Positions 1 through 8,755 of a stretch of 64,000 bases of DNA are shown piece by piece (within the stretch, counting starts at the first letter, position 1; each line of letters opens with the position of its first letter). The position numbers were made by a program, and so were the translations under genes. This DNA is from JBGQAS01 sp963699305. GTDB lineage: Bacteria > Chloroflexota > Anaerolineae > Anaerolineales > Anaerolineaceae. Location of the stretch: positions 1,054,001 to 1,118,000 of the forward strand of contig OY969431.1 of NCBI GenBank assembly GCA_963699305.1, in the 5' to 3' direction. The notes beneath the pieces were generated by a model. The model did no database searches, was not told the origin of the DNA, and saw nothing but the letters and a program-made list of their open reading frames with translations.

Positions 1-1471
1 TGATATAATTAAGGTTATATTCACCGGTCACTGGATCTAATAAATGCGTCCCTGCTATATGTGCTTCTCCGCGCTCGATTGCGATCAATCCGCCTTGACT
101 GCCAACATTGGAAGATGCAAGTCTACGACCTTGCATCGAAAGGAATTGAGAAAGGACATCCAGGGTCATATCGTGCGAACCAATCGCAAAAATAGTATTC
201 TCTAATTCGTGTACCGATCGGTATAAGCGAATGGTGATTTGTTTCCCAGCTTCCATTCCCTGTGTCCCACGTGGAATCACGGTGATACCATCTGCTTTGA
301 CCAAAGAGGAAATTACCCCCGCCCCGCGTTGTAATGGCGCAGCTTTAAACTCACCGCGTACTTTTCCTACAACAACCCTTACAAAATCATCATCGCCGGC
401 AGGTGAAGTAATCTTTTTTGTCAGGGTCGCAATGATTTCTTCCGATTTTTGATCATTTCTACCCAACCAGATATCCAAAATGGGTTTGATGAAGATTTCG
501 CCAGTCAAGGCTGCAGATACAGGATAGCCAGGAACACCGATAATTGGCACCCAAGTTTTTTTGCTTTGTTTTGTAACACTCACCATTCCAAAAATAACTG
601 GATGTCCTGGCCGAACAGCGGCTCCGTGAAAAATTAATTTTCCAAGGGTTTCGACCACTCTGGCTGAGAAATCTTCAGAGCCTGCAGATGACCCCGCATT
701 TATAAGTACAAGGTCCGATTTCTCAGCTGCTGAAGTTACTTTGTTGCACAATTCATCAAAATCATCTTTCGTAATGGACGATCGACATGCAAGTCCACCC
801 CATTGATTTACTTGGCTCGCCAGCACGATGGAGTTATATTCAATAATGTCGCCAGCTTTCACGGGTTTACCAATTTCCAGTAGTTCGGAACCCGTAGGTA
901 AAATTCCTACGATTGGTTTTCGAGATACCGTCACGGTAGAGGTCCCGCATGCCGCTATTGCCCCAAGATCTACTGGTCGAAGAGTAACCCCGGTCGGAAG
1001 TACCAATTGTGTCGCGATCATATCCTCCCCCATTGGGCGAACATGTGACCAAGGAGCAATAGATTGACGGATCCGGATTTTTACAATTTTTTTATTAGAC
1101 TGGATCGAATGATCACTTTCATCAAGAGTTTCAACGTTTTCAATGGGAATAACCGAATCCGTTCTCTCAGGTAAAACGTCACCGGTATCCACATAAAATG
1201 CATTCTCTCCGATTCTGAAGAGCAAGGGGAAATTTGGTTGTGCTGACTTTGTGTCATCAGCATGTAAAGCGAAACCATCCATTGCCGATGCATGGTAATG
1301 AGGTGAGGATAATTTTGCCCAGACTGGTTTGCTAAGAACTCTTCCAATAGCAAATTCATTTACTGGAATAACTTCATCATCTAGAACACCCCAGAGATCT
1401 TCTTTCATCAATGCATTCCGGATGAGATCCATCGCTTGGTCGAGGGGGATATCTTTTATGTATACCGACAT
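1..1471 (-). CDS. MoeA-like molybdopterin molybdenumtransferase fused to a PBP-like domain (3' end cut by window edge)
   Basis: The minus strand is open from an ATG at 1471 to the left edge, 490 codons with no stop, so the gene continues outside the window. Residues 1 to about 415 follow the MoeA pattern: HASAMDGFAL near the N-terminus, ILPTGSELLE, NAGSSAGSEDF and GVPGYPVSAAL. From about residue 419 the sequence changes to a periplasmic-binding-protein-like fold start (FAIGSHDMTLDVLSQFL, then SNVGSQGGLIAIERGEAHIA), as in MoeA proteins carrying a C-terminal PBP/LysR-substrate-like domain. Family role: insertion of molybdate or tungstate into adenylylated molybdopterin. The extra domain may sense the oxyanion or cofactor (inference). 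It starts 11 nt after a second MoeA, so the two are probably co-transcribed. The SD is weak (AGCGAG). Confidence 0.85.
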   Translation of the reverse strand, partial: MSVYIKDIPLDQAMDLIRNALMKEDLWGVLDDEVIPVNEFAIGRVLSKPVWAKLSSPHYHASAMDGFALHADDTKSAQPNFPLLFRIGENAFYVDTGDVLPERTDSVIPIENVETLDESDHSIQSNKKIVKIRIRQSIAPWSHVRPMGEDMIATQLVLPTGVTLRPVDLGAIAACGTSTVTVSRKPIVGILPTGSELLEIGKPVKAGDIIEYNSIVLASQVNQWGGLACRSSITKDDFDELCNKVTSAAEKSDLVLINAGSSAGSEDFSARVVETLGKLIFHGAAVRPGHPVIFGMVSVTKQSKKTWVPIIGVPGYPVSAALTGEIFIKPILDIWLGRNDQKSEEIIATLTKKITSPAGDDDFVRVVVGKVRGEFKAAPLQRGAGVISSLVKADGITVIPRGTQGMEAGKQITIRLYRSVHELENTIFAIGSHDMTLDVLSQFLSMQGRRLASSNVGSQGGLIAIERGEAHIAGTHLLDPVTGEYNLNYI

Positions 1472-1482
1472 TATGACTCGCT

Positions 1483-2718
1483 TTATATTGGATAAACAGT
1501 AACTTGCTCACCAGCAGCCATACCATTGACATCGGCGGGGATTTGAGCCAATCCATCGGCCTTGATCAAATTAAAAATCAAATTACTTTTAAAGAAAATG
1601 GGGCTGGCAATAAATCCACTGGATGTTTGAGTGATCTTCACTGGCACATAATCCGTTCTGCCAGCTTGCGAAACAAGATTGGCATCCAATGTTGCTAATA
1701 TTGTTCCTTCTTGTTTAGGATTCTTTATGCCAGCGAGATATTCTATGACTGGCATTACAAACAGTTGTGCAATCACATATGCAGAGATTGGATTTCCAGG
1801 TAATCCAAAAACAGGTTTTCCTTCGCACACCGCCAGAATGGTGGGTTTTCCTGGTTTGATGTTGATCCCATGAACGAGGATTCCTGGTTTTCCAAGCTTC
1901 TGAATGGCGGAAGCAGTCAAATCGCGTATGCTGACAGATGAACCAGCAGTAACAATTAAAGCGTTGCACGTTTCAAAAGCAATTTTCAGTCTTTTTTCCA
2001 GTTCCTCAATATTATCTCCCACCAGACCGAACAAGACAGGTTCCCCTCCATGCTCCTCAATCAACGATGCTAGCATTTGACTATTGATATCGCGCACCTG
2101 CCCCATTTTAGGTCGTTCTGTTGGCTTAATTATTTCGTCCCCGGTAGAAATTACTCCAACTTTGGGTTTTTCGAACACCGATATTTTGGAGATTCCGAGC
2201 GCAAGCAATCCTCCGATTTCCATGGGGCGGATTCGGGTACCTTCCTCGATCACCAGGTCGCCAATCCGAACATCTTCACCGATTCGAATGATATTTTCTC
2301 CGTCGGAAACGGGGCGAGTTATTTCAATTTCCCTGTCGGAGACTTTTTGTGTGTATTCCAGCATTACGACTGCATCTGCACCTTCTGGCATCATCCCTCC
2401 TGTGTGCACCAAACATAAAGAACGTTCTTTTAAAGTCAATGCCGTCGCTTGACCCATGGGGATTTCACCGATGAGTTCCAGATATGCAGGTATGGATTCC
2501 GTTGCGCCAAAGGTGTCTTTAGCTTTCACTGCGTACCCATCCACAGTGCTGCGTGGAAAAGCGGGTAATGGTTCATCTGCCAGAATATCTTCTGCACATA
2601 TTTTATGAAGGCTTTTTTGAGTGTCAATTCTTAATGAGGATGGATGGTATTTTGACAACCCATGCCAGATCTTCTGCTGAGCATCCTCGGGAGTCAGTAA
2701 AGTTAAAAATTCTACCAT
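1483..2718 (-). CDS. moeA: molybdopterin molybdenumtransferase MoeA
   Basis: A protein of about 411 residues covering the full MoeA length. Visible motifs in order are FPRSTVDGYAV, GGMMPEGADAVVMLE, ISTGDEI, RDINSQML, TAGSSVSIRDL and FGLPGNPISAYV, ending in the small beta-barrel domain IV. MoeA inserts Mo (or W) into adenylylated molybdopterin in the cytoplasm. I prefer the ATG at 2718, because GAGGTAGG lies just upstream and the start then sits 2 nt after the UbiA-family stop; an in-frame ATG at 2733 would overlap that gene. The TAGSSVSIRD loop differs from the bacterial SGGVSVGDYD form and resembles archaeal-type MoeA. It is followed by the MoeA-PBP fusion, so the locus has two different MoeA paralogs in tandem. 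Confidence 0.92.
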   Translation of the reverse strand: MVEFLTLLTPEDAQQKIWHGLSKYHPSSLRIDTQKSLHKICAEDILADEPLPAFPRSTVDGYAVKAKDTFGATESIPAYLELIGEIPMGQATALTLKERSLCLVHTGGMMPEGADAVVMLEYTQKVSDREIEITRPVSDGENIIRIGEDVRIGDLVIEEGTRIRPMEIGGLLALGISKISVFEKPKVGVISTGDEIIKPTERPKMGQVRDINSQMLASLIEEHGGEPVLFGLVGDNIEELEKRLKIAFETCNALIVTAGSSVSIRDLTASAIQKLGKPGILVHGINIKPGKPTILAVCEGKPVFGLPGNPISAYVIAQLFVMPVIEYLAGIKNPKQEGTILATLDANLVSQAGRTDYVPVKITQTSSGFIASPIFFKSNLIFNLIKADGLAQIPADVNGMAAGEQVTVYPI

Positions 2719-2720
2719 TC

Positions 2721-3626
2721 CTACCTCACCCACAATGCCAGGACAAACGCGTAAACAGTTAACCCCTGAAGGATATACGCACTGAATTTCAATGGTTTCC
2801 AGCGGGGTTTGGCACCATTTTCAATTCGGATCATCTCGATGATCATATATGCTCCAAATGGGAGCGAGACCATTCCAGGCCAACAGAGCGACCATGGCAT
2901 CCCAATAATCGCCGCAACACCAATCAACAGGTATCCACCAATGATCAAAAGATTATGCCATTGCATGCCCCGTTGCCATCCAATCCTTGTAACAAGGGAT
3001 GCCCCCATTTTTAGATCCGTGCTGTAATTGGGAAAAGAAAAGGCAATTTCAGAAGAGACGGAGAGAAAAAGAATTGGCAGAGCTAACAATAGGATCAGTC
3101 GATGCAATCCACCTGATTGAAGCGTTAGTGCCAAACCCGGAGCTATGCTCGAGATCAGAAATGCTCTCCCTAATTCGCCAAATCCTTTATTTGCATATTG
3201 GAGTGGTGGCATCGCATAGAAATACATGAAAATAAAGATCAATAGGCAGAACAATCCAGCTGAAGCGTTCATTTTGTTTTGGCTCAAAAGTAAAATTACA
3301 ATCACTACACCAGCAGTCAAACATGCAAGCGAAATGATCAAGTAAGAACTTGGTTTTACTACCCTTCTTTTCCCTAACTTTGATCCAGATGGATTCAATT
3401 CTTTTCTTCGGTAAGGATGATCAATAAAAGCCTTTAATATGAGACCTGAGAGTTGAATCAGTGAAAAAAAACCTTGTCCCAAAAAATAAACTCCCCAATC
3501 CACCGATTTTCCCAAAAAGTGAATTATGCCTGCTCCGAGAGCATATGAAAGAAAACCCATGAATAGAAACCATGGGTTTACCAACGAAATGATGTGTTTC
3601 ATGATCGAACGGTCTTCAACGGTCAT
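2721..3626 (-). CDS. UbiA-family prenyltransferase-like membrane protein
   Basis: A 301-residue protein with about eight or nine hydrophobic segments. It carries the UbiA/MenA-type stretch YAMPPLQYANKGFGELG and a second acidic-type region FPNYSTDLKMGASLVTRIG. UbiA proteins transfer a polyprenyl chain to an aromatic or quinone precursor in the membrane. The first metal-binding motif (NDxxDxxxD in the family) is hard to see: the matching place reads KAFIDHPYRRKEL, with one Asp. The second motif also keeps fewer acids than usual. Substrate is therefore unknown and activity is uncertain. GAGAAG precedes the ATG at 3626. It lies 2 nt upstream of moeA on the same strand and diverges from psuG. Confidence 0.75.
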   Translation of the reverse strand: MTVEDRSIMKHIISLVNPWFLFMGFLSYALGAGIIHFLGKSVDWGVYFLGQGFFSLIQLSGLILKAFIDHPYRRKELNPSGSKLGKRRVVKPSSYLIISLACLTAGVVIVILLLSQNKMNASAGLFCLLIFIFMYFYAMPPLQYANKGFGELGRAFLISSIAPGLALTLQSGGLHRLILLLALPILFLSVSSEIAFSFPNYSTDLKMGASLVTRIGWQRGMQWHNLLIIGGYLLIGVAAIIGMPWSLCWPGMVSLPFGAYMIIEMIRIENGAKPRWKPLKFSAYILQGLTVYAFVLALWVR

Positions 3627-3735
3627 ATCGATCTTCTCGCGACAATTCTAACATACCTTTATTTTCCATCGTATTTACTTCTTCTTTTAAAAATCAAGTT
3701 ACAATCGTAGCACCCTTCAGGTGAAAGAGGTATTG

Positions 3736-4644
3736 ATGTCAAAAAATCGCAATGATATTAAAATCTCAAAATTAATTACATCAGCACTAATGAATCATGA
3801 TCCGATTGTTGCACTCGAGACAGCGGTTATAACGCATGGATTGCCTTACCCGGAGAATCTCAACCTTTCCAGGTTGCTGGAAAGAGAATTCAGTACAGCA
3901 GGTGTTAACCCTGCATTGATCGGAATGATCAAAGGGAAGTTGGTTGTCGGATTATCAAAGGATGAAGTAAACCTTCTCGTCAATAACAAAGACCTTCACA
4001 AAATAAGCACCCGAGACATAGGAATTGGAATTTCCTGCGGGTGGAGCGGTGGTACAACAGTCGCTGCGACCCTGACAGTTGCTCATAAGGCGGGCATAAA
4101 GGTATTTGCCACTGGAGGTATCGGTGGAGTTCATCGTGGAAACAGTCTAGATATTTCAGCTGATTTGATAGAGCTATCGCGCCGACCTGTGATCGTAGTC
4201 TGTGCAGGTGCAAAAGCTATCCTTGATCTCCCTGCAACGATCGAGAAACTGGAAACTCTCAGTGTTCCAATCCTAGGCTTTCGAACCAACCAGGTTCCTG
4301 CTTTCTTTTCCGTGGAAAGCGGTATTCAAGTGCATCATCAAGTGAATTCGGTTGATGAAATTGTGGATATCGCGTTGAAACACTGGGGTTCCGGCCTAAA
4401 CTCAGCAATCCTGGTGGTTAATCCACCGCCCATCGAAACGGCAATCCCCTTCAAGAAAATCGAGTCTCAGATTTCTATCGCAATCCGAGAAGCTGAAAAA
4501 CTGGATATTCATGGGAATGCTTTAACCCCATTCTTATTACAAAGAGTTAGTGAACTAACCGGTGGAAATAGCCTTAAGTCAAATTTGGATTTATTGGTTT
4601 CAAATGCCCGTTTAGCAGTGAAAATTGCTCTTGTGATTAAATAA
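3736..4644 (+). CDS. psuG: pseudouridine-5'-phosphate glycosidase
   Basis: A 302-residue PsuG/IndA-family enzyme that splits pseudouridine 5'-phosphate into uracil and ribose 5-phosphate. Family motifs are clear and in order: ALETAVITHGLPYPENL at the N-terminus, GWSGGTTVAATL, FATGGIGGVHRG, VVCAGAKAILDLPATIE, and TPFLLQRVSELTGG near the C-terminus. The start is placed at the ATG at 3736, where AAAGAGG sits 7 nt upstream, rather than the in-frame GTG at 3721. The gene stands alone between divergent and convergent neighbours. No pseudouridine kinase (PsuK) is next to it; the only PfkB-family kinase in the window is at 41.2 kb and is divergent, so pairing the two would be speculation. Confidence 0.95.
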   Translation: MSKNRNDIKISKLITSALMNHDPIVALETAVITHGLPYPENLNLSRLLEREFSTAGVNPALIGMIKGKLVVGLSKDEVNLLVNNKDLHKISTRDIGIGISCGWSGGTTVAATLTVAHKAGIKVFATGGIGGVHRGNSLDISADLIELSRRPVIVVCAGAKAILDLPATIEKLETLSVPILGFRTNQVPAFFSVESGIQVHHQVNSVDEIVDIALKHWGSGLNSAILVVNPPPIETAIPFKKIESQISIAIREAEKLDIHGNALTPFLLQRVSELTGGNSLKSNLDLLVSNARLAVKIALVIK

Positions 4645-4668
4645 ACTCCTCAGGCTAGAAGATTATTT

Positions 4669-5541
4669 TTATGGCGTCAAAGTCAATGAAGGTTCTTTTG
4701 TGTTCGTATTTGTAGGCACCAGAGTCCGGGTGAGCGTAAGCGTCCTTGTGGGAGTGTTGCTGCGAGTCGCGGTTGGTGTAGGCCTGGGTGTAGGTGGTTC
4801 ACCTGTGACGGTAAACCTACCCGTTTGTTTCCAAACAGTACCGACGAAAATCTGTACTTCATATTCACCAGGCAACCAGCTTGAATCTGGTGGATTGCAG
4901 TCAGTGTAACCGTAACCTCCAACATACCCATCCCAACTCATTGTTTCATAGCATATTATCGTTTCACCCCTCAACCATACTGCGGTCCATTGAACGTCCG
5001 GAGTCATGTTATTGTAATTGAATGTGCCATATAAATGGCCAACAGGATTATTAAAAGTGGATCCAGGATTCACAGGCTGGAATTGTGTGTCAATCTTTCG
5101 TGTAAACGTTAATGAACTGAATACAGCCTTTGGGTTCGGGGTGATAACAGATGAAAATTCACCAATGATTTCGGTCGCCAATACCGGAGTGGGTGAAATT
5201 GAAGGTGTTTCGGTGATCGTTGGCGTTAAAGAAATCGTTGGGGTCAGTGTTATCGTTGGAGTTAGTGTTATGGTTGGTGTTATAGTGACGGTGACCGTGG
5301 GAGGAAAATAACGATAAGCAAGCGGTTCGCCAAATTGAATCAGCAACGCTGCAAATAAACCTAGCACGAGGGATAGAAAAATGAATCGCCATCCTCGTGC
5401 GATCTGCTGCATGCGTTTATAGTGAAAGAAGAGTTTTTGTCCGCTTTGAATGGACCGCACTCCCATATAAAAAACTAAGCCTAAAGCAATCAGCAATAGA
5501 AAGAATGCAGTCTGAACAGCGGTATGAATATCAAGATTCAT
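4669..5541 (-). CDS. membrane-anchored protein with Thr-Pro repeats
   Basis: A 290-residue protein of unknown function. It has two hydrophobic segments (about residues 10-28 and 50-72), then a low-complexity stretch made of TPTITL-type hexads. A compact domain follows (about residues 125-245) with aromatic residues and two Cys, containing FNYNNMTPDVQW and the ending YEVQIFVGTVWKQTGRFTV, which looks like a small beta-sandwich. The C-terminal tail is again rich in Thr, Pro and Arg. The layout suggests a surface domain held on a flexible, possibly glycosylated or phosphorylated linker (inference). A TATAAT lies at 5574-5579 on its strand with no convincing -35. It is divergent from the Ser/Thr kinase gene, whose substrate it could be, but nothing in the sequence proves this. 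Confidence 0.7.
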   Translation of the reverse strand: MNLDIHTAVQTAFFLLLIALGLVFYMGVRSIQSGQKLFFHYKRMQQIARGWRFIFLSLVLGLFAALLIQFGEPLAYRYFPPTVTVTITPTITLTPTITLTPTISLTPTITETPSISPTPVLATEIIGEFSSVITPNPKAVFSSLTFTRKIDTQFQPVNPGSTFNNPVGHLYGTFNYNNMTPDVQWTAVWLRGETIICYETMSWDGYVGGYGYTDCNPPDSSWLPGEYEVQIFVGTVWKQTGRFTVTGEPPTPRPTPTATRSNTPTRTLTLTRTLVPTNTNTKEPSLTLTP

Positions 5542-5599
5542 CGGGATATTTTTTACTAAAGTTCGCTAATTCGATTATAGCATGGGCGATTTTCCACCA

Positions 5600-5628
5600 T
5601 TGCGGTCATGGATGAATTTTTGTACAAT
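5600..5628 (+). promoter_or_regulatory. sigma70-type promoter for the kinase gene
   Basis: TTGCGG at 5600-5605 and TACAAT at 5623-5628 are separated by 17 nt, about 30 nt upstream of the TTG start of the kinase-propeller gene. Confidence 0.5.
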
Positions 5629-5659
5629 CATCTAACATTGGTAAGAGAATGAGGGATCA

Positions 5660-7648
5660 TTGGAATTTGAACCCGGGAAAATATTAAACGATCGCTATCG
5701 TCTGGAAAGTGTTATCGCCAAGGGGGGGATGGGTTCGATTTATCTTGCAACCGATCTCAATTTATCGATTTTTGTGGCGATTAAAGAAAATCTCTTTTCA
5801 ACAGATGCTTATGTAAGACAATTTCAGCGCGAAGCCAATATGCTCGCCACATTAAGGCATGCCAATCTACCCCGTGTTACCGAGCATTTTCTCCTTCCTG
5901 GAATTGGGCAGTACTTGGTCATGGATTATATTGAAGGAGAAGACCTCCGCCAGCGTTTAAAACGGTCTGGTGCTTTATCGGAACAAGAAGTCTTGTTCAT
6001 TGGCGTATCCATTTGCAATACACTTCAATACCTCCATGGATTAGTTCCACCGATTGTACATCGAGACATCAAACCTGGGAACATAAAAATTACTCCCAAA
6101 GGTGACATTGTTCTTGTGGATTTTGGATTGGCAAAAATATACTCAGTCGGTAAAGTGACAACGATCGGAGCCCAATCATTGACACCGGGTTATGCACCTC
6201 CAGAGCAATACGGACAAGGAACCGAACCCCGGTCCGATCTATACGCTCTCGGTGCAACCTTATATGCCGCACTTACCAATACCATACCTGAAGATGGCAT
6301 CAGTCGTGCGATGGGTACTGCCGAGCTTACCCATATTCAATCATATAATCCCAAGGTTTCGAGTCGTGTGATTGACTGCATCATCAAAGCCATGTCGGTT
6401 GAAATTAATGATCGCTTTGGAGATGCCGCTGAATTCAAACTAGCGCTTCAACAAGCCGATCGTTCAACACTTACGCTCACGAAACCGATTACAGAACTCC
6501 GCCTTACTCCACCTCCTGCAAAAACAGTTTTGAGTTCGCGCTCAGCATTAAAAAGGAAACAGAAAATTTGGGCGGTACTAGCTGGTTTGCTGATGATACC
6601 CATTATTATCCTGGTGTTAAAGTTTTTCTTACCCCCATTGTTTTCATATTTTGGACCTCATGAAATACAAGTAACAACGACCACTATGCTGCCATCAAGA
6701 ACAATTTCTATCAAAGTAAATAAAACATCCGTCACAGAAAATAATCCCATCGTATTATCTGCGTCGGAAACGGTGGAAATGTTTTCATCTCCTACAATCA
6801 CTCCAACAAATAATGGCACACTAATCGGTGGCGGGAGCGGACAAATCGCGTTCGTTTCGGTGATTGGTGATGTACCTCAAATTTTCTTGATGAATCTGGA
6901 TGGATCGAATAAGATGCCACTTACAAACCTTCTGGCAGGAGCTTGCCAACCAGCCTGGTCTCCGGATGGATTGAAAATGGTTTTTACTTCACCATGTCTG
7001 GGAGAGCAATCTGTATATGAAGGTTCAAGTCTCTTTATCATGGATTTGAAAACCAGTGTGATAACACCCCTGCAAAGCACACCAGGCGGTGATTTTGATC
7101 CCACATGGTCGCCATCTGGAGAAAAAATTGCATTTGCATCGTTGAGGGATGGAGCTAAACCCCATATCTATATTTATTTCCTTAATCTCGATACAAGTCC
7201 AGTTCGTCTCTCTCCTATGGTTGCATATGACCGTGCGCCAAGTTGGTCACCAGACGAAACAAAAATCGCTTTCATTTCTACTCGCGGTGGTTTTCAACAA
7301 GTCTGGTTGATCAATCCGGATGGCTCTGGGGTTCGCGAATTTTCGTTACTCGATAGTGGGAAAACGGATGAACCATCATGGTCGCCCGATGGAAAGTTGA
7401 TCATCTTTTCCAAGGGCAGTCCAACGGCTGCAATGCTAGCAATACGCTCGACAATTCAGCTTGACTCGGAAGAGATTGAATTAGATCGTGACTTTATCCC
7501 CGCCCATAAACCAGTTTTTTCCTTGGATGGATTTTGGTTATTATGCGAATCAAATGGCGAGATATATCGTTTGGATATCAACGGGAATAATCCCATAAAC
7601 CTTACCAATTCCACAACCTTGGACTTTGATCCCGCCGTACGACCCTGA
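5660..7648 (+). CDS. transmembrane Ser/Thr protein kinase with PD40/TolB-type beta-propeller
   Basis: A 662-residue receptor-type kinase. Residues 1 to about 270 form a Hanks-type kinase: glycine loop AKGGMGSIYLA near 20-30, VAIKEN lysine near 41, HRDIKPGN near 134, DFGLAK near 154, and APPEQYG in the activation segment. One membrane span lies near 303-325. Beyond it is a Ser/Thr-rich linker and then a WD40-like propeller with repeated WSPDG/WSPSG units (for example AWSPDGLKMVF, TWSPSGEKIAF, SWSPDETKIAF, SWSPDGKLIIF). Kinase inside and propeller outside is the expected topology. All catalytic residues are present. The start is a TTG at 5660 with GAGGGA upstream. The extracellular propeller probably binds a ligand or cell-wall component (inference). 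Confidence 0.93.
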   Translation: MEFEPGKILNDRYRLESVIAKGGMGSIYLATDLNLSIFVAIKENLFSTDAYVRQFQREANMLATLRHANLPRVTEHFLLPGIGQYLVMDYIEGEDLRQRLKRSGALSEQEVLFIGVSICNTLQYLHGLVPPIVHRDIKPGNIKITPKGDIVLVDFGLAKIYSVGKVTTIGAQSLTPGYAPPEQYGQGTEPRSDLYALGATLYAALTNTIPEDGISRAMGTAELTHIQSYNPKVSSRVIDCIIKAMSVEINDRFGDAAEFKLALQQADRSTLTLTKPITELRLTPPPAKTVLSSRSALKRKQKIWAVLAGLLMIPIIILVLKFFLPPLFSYFGPHEIQVTTTTMLPSRTISIKVNKTSVTENNPIVLSASETVEMFSSPTITPTNNGTLIGGGSGQIAFVSVIGDVPQIFLMNLDGSNKMPLTNLLAGACQPAWSPDGLKMVFTSPCLGEQSVYEGSSLFIMDLKTSVITPLQSTPGGDFDPTWSPSGEKIAFASLRDGAKPHIYIYFLNLDTSPVRLSPMVAYDRAPSWSPDETKIAFISTRGGFQQVWLINPDGSGVREFSLLDSGKTDEPSWSPDGKLIIFSKGSPTAAMLAIRSTIQLDSEEIELDRDFIPAHKPVFSLDGFWLLCESNGEIYRLDINGNNPINLTNSTTLDFDPAVRP

Positions 7649-7654
7649 TTATTC

Positions 7655-8755
7655 TTATCCCAGCGATTGTTCGGTTTGCTTTTTTCCACTTCGGCGCATG
7701 AAATTCAGTATCTTTGGCAAAATCCTGGTATAAAGACGATAAGTATTCGGTCGCATCGTGAAATCCCATGCGCCGATTGTCCGTATTACGTTGGCACCCA
7801 AACCTTCTTTGAATCGATATACCCCCCACATGGAATCACTTTCATTGAATTGATCCGGTGCACCCCATAGGTCATATGTCTCGCATCCAGCATCCCTGGC
7901 ACATTTCATGGCTTCCCATTGGAGGAGATAATTTGGCATTTTCTCGCGGTGAGCATTGGTGGACATTCCATACAAATACCAGGCTTTTTTTCCCATCATA
8001 AACAAAAAGAGACCTGCCACAGGGTGTCCTTCGACCTCTGCGAGCAAACCTTTTGCCATATTTGCTTCAATAAATGTCCGCCAGATAGTCTGGTAATATT
8101 CTTCAAATCGTATGATAAAACCATCTCTCAAACTCGTTTCAGCATACAATCGGTATAACTTTGGTAGATCTTCATGAGTTGCCAAACGGATGTGTACATC
8201 TTTTTTCTGGGCTAGACGTAGGTTGTATCGAGTTTTTTGTTTCATACGAGAAAGCCAGTCGTTTTCCGTTCCCCTTAAGTCCAATAAAGCTGTGTTTCTA
8301 AACTGAATTTGAGATCCAGAAAAAGACCATTTCCGTTCTTTAAGCGTCCTTATGATTTTTTGCCCATTCGGATCTGGCTTATCTTCATCAGAATTGGGAA
8401 CGCCCCTACCCGTAATTACTTCGGGATCGATTTTAATAAAGATGGTGCCTTTTTGAGCTGCCAATTCTTCCAGATTATCCAGGATTGTCGTGGTTGTCCG
8501 TAAATTTGACCAATCACTTACTGGTCCTCTTGGTACGTAATATATACTGAATTGAGGTCCAAACCCAGTAAAACGTTGTTCTCGTTTCAATATGGAACCG
8601 AGGGCGTTTGCCCCACCTTCGAATGTCCAAATTTGCCTTGAAGGTTGCCAACCAAATTTTTCCTTAACTTGCCCCCATTGCCATGATTGCAGAATGTGTG
8701 CTCCTTCATGCTGCAATAATTTGTTATTCCAGGCAAATGCGTCTTTTTCGATCAT
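7655..8755 (-). CDS. FemAB/FemX-like peptidoglycan bridge or aminoacyl transferase (copy 2)
   Basis: A 366-residue protein of the FemAB family (two GNAT-like folds). These enzymes use aminoacyl-tRNA to add amino acids to the lipid II peptide. Visible family blocks are QSWQWGQVKEKFGW near the N-terminus, MKQKTRYNLRLAQKK in the middle, YLYGMSTNAHREKMPNYLLQ, and the C-terminal YDLWGAPD and WGVYRFKEGLG. It overlaps the upstream paralog by 4 nt (ATGA), so the two are probably translationally coupled. The two copies share the same blocks but differ in many residues, so the duplication is old. Which amino acid each adds cannot be read from sequence. It is the last gene of the ridA-to-femX run. Confidence 0.88.
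   Translation of the reverse strand: MIEKDAFAWNNKLLQHEGAHILQSWQWGQVKEKFGWQPSRQIWTFEGGANALGSILKREQRFTGFGPQFSIYYVPRGPVSDWSNLRTTTTILDNLEELAAQKGTIFIKIDPEVITGRGVPNSDEDKPDPNGQKIIRTLKERKWSFSGSQIQFRNTALLDLRGTENDWLSRMKQKTRYNLRLAQKKDVHIRLATHEDLPKLYRLYAETSLRDGFIIRFEEYYQTIWRTFIEANMAKGLLAEVEGHPVAGLFLFMMGKKAWYLYGMSTNAHREKMPNYLLQWEAMKCARDAGCETYDLWGAPDQFNESDSMWGVYRFKEGLGANVIRTIGAWDFTMRPNTYRLYTRILPKILNFMRRSGKKQTEQSLG

Noticed and set aside
3721..3735. GTG start for psuG at 3721
   Set aside because: AAAGAGG is positioned for the ATG at 3736; the extra residues have no match in PsuG.
5180..5300. CRISPR-like repeat array
   Set aside because: The periodic pattern is the coding repeat of Thr-Pro hexads; no spacers of conserved length, no cas genes.
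5018..5311. Val/Gly-rich plus-strand open frame opposite the Thr-Pro protein
   Set aside because: It is the antisense of the TPTITL-type repeats, so the repeat pattern comes from the real gene.
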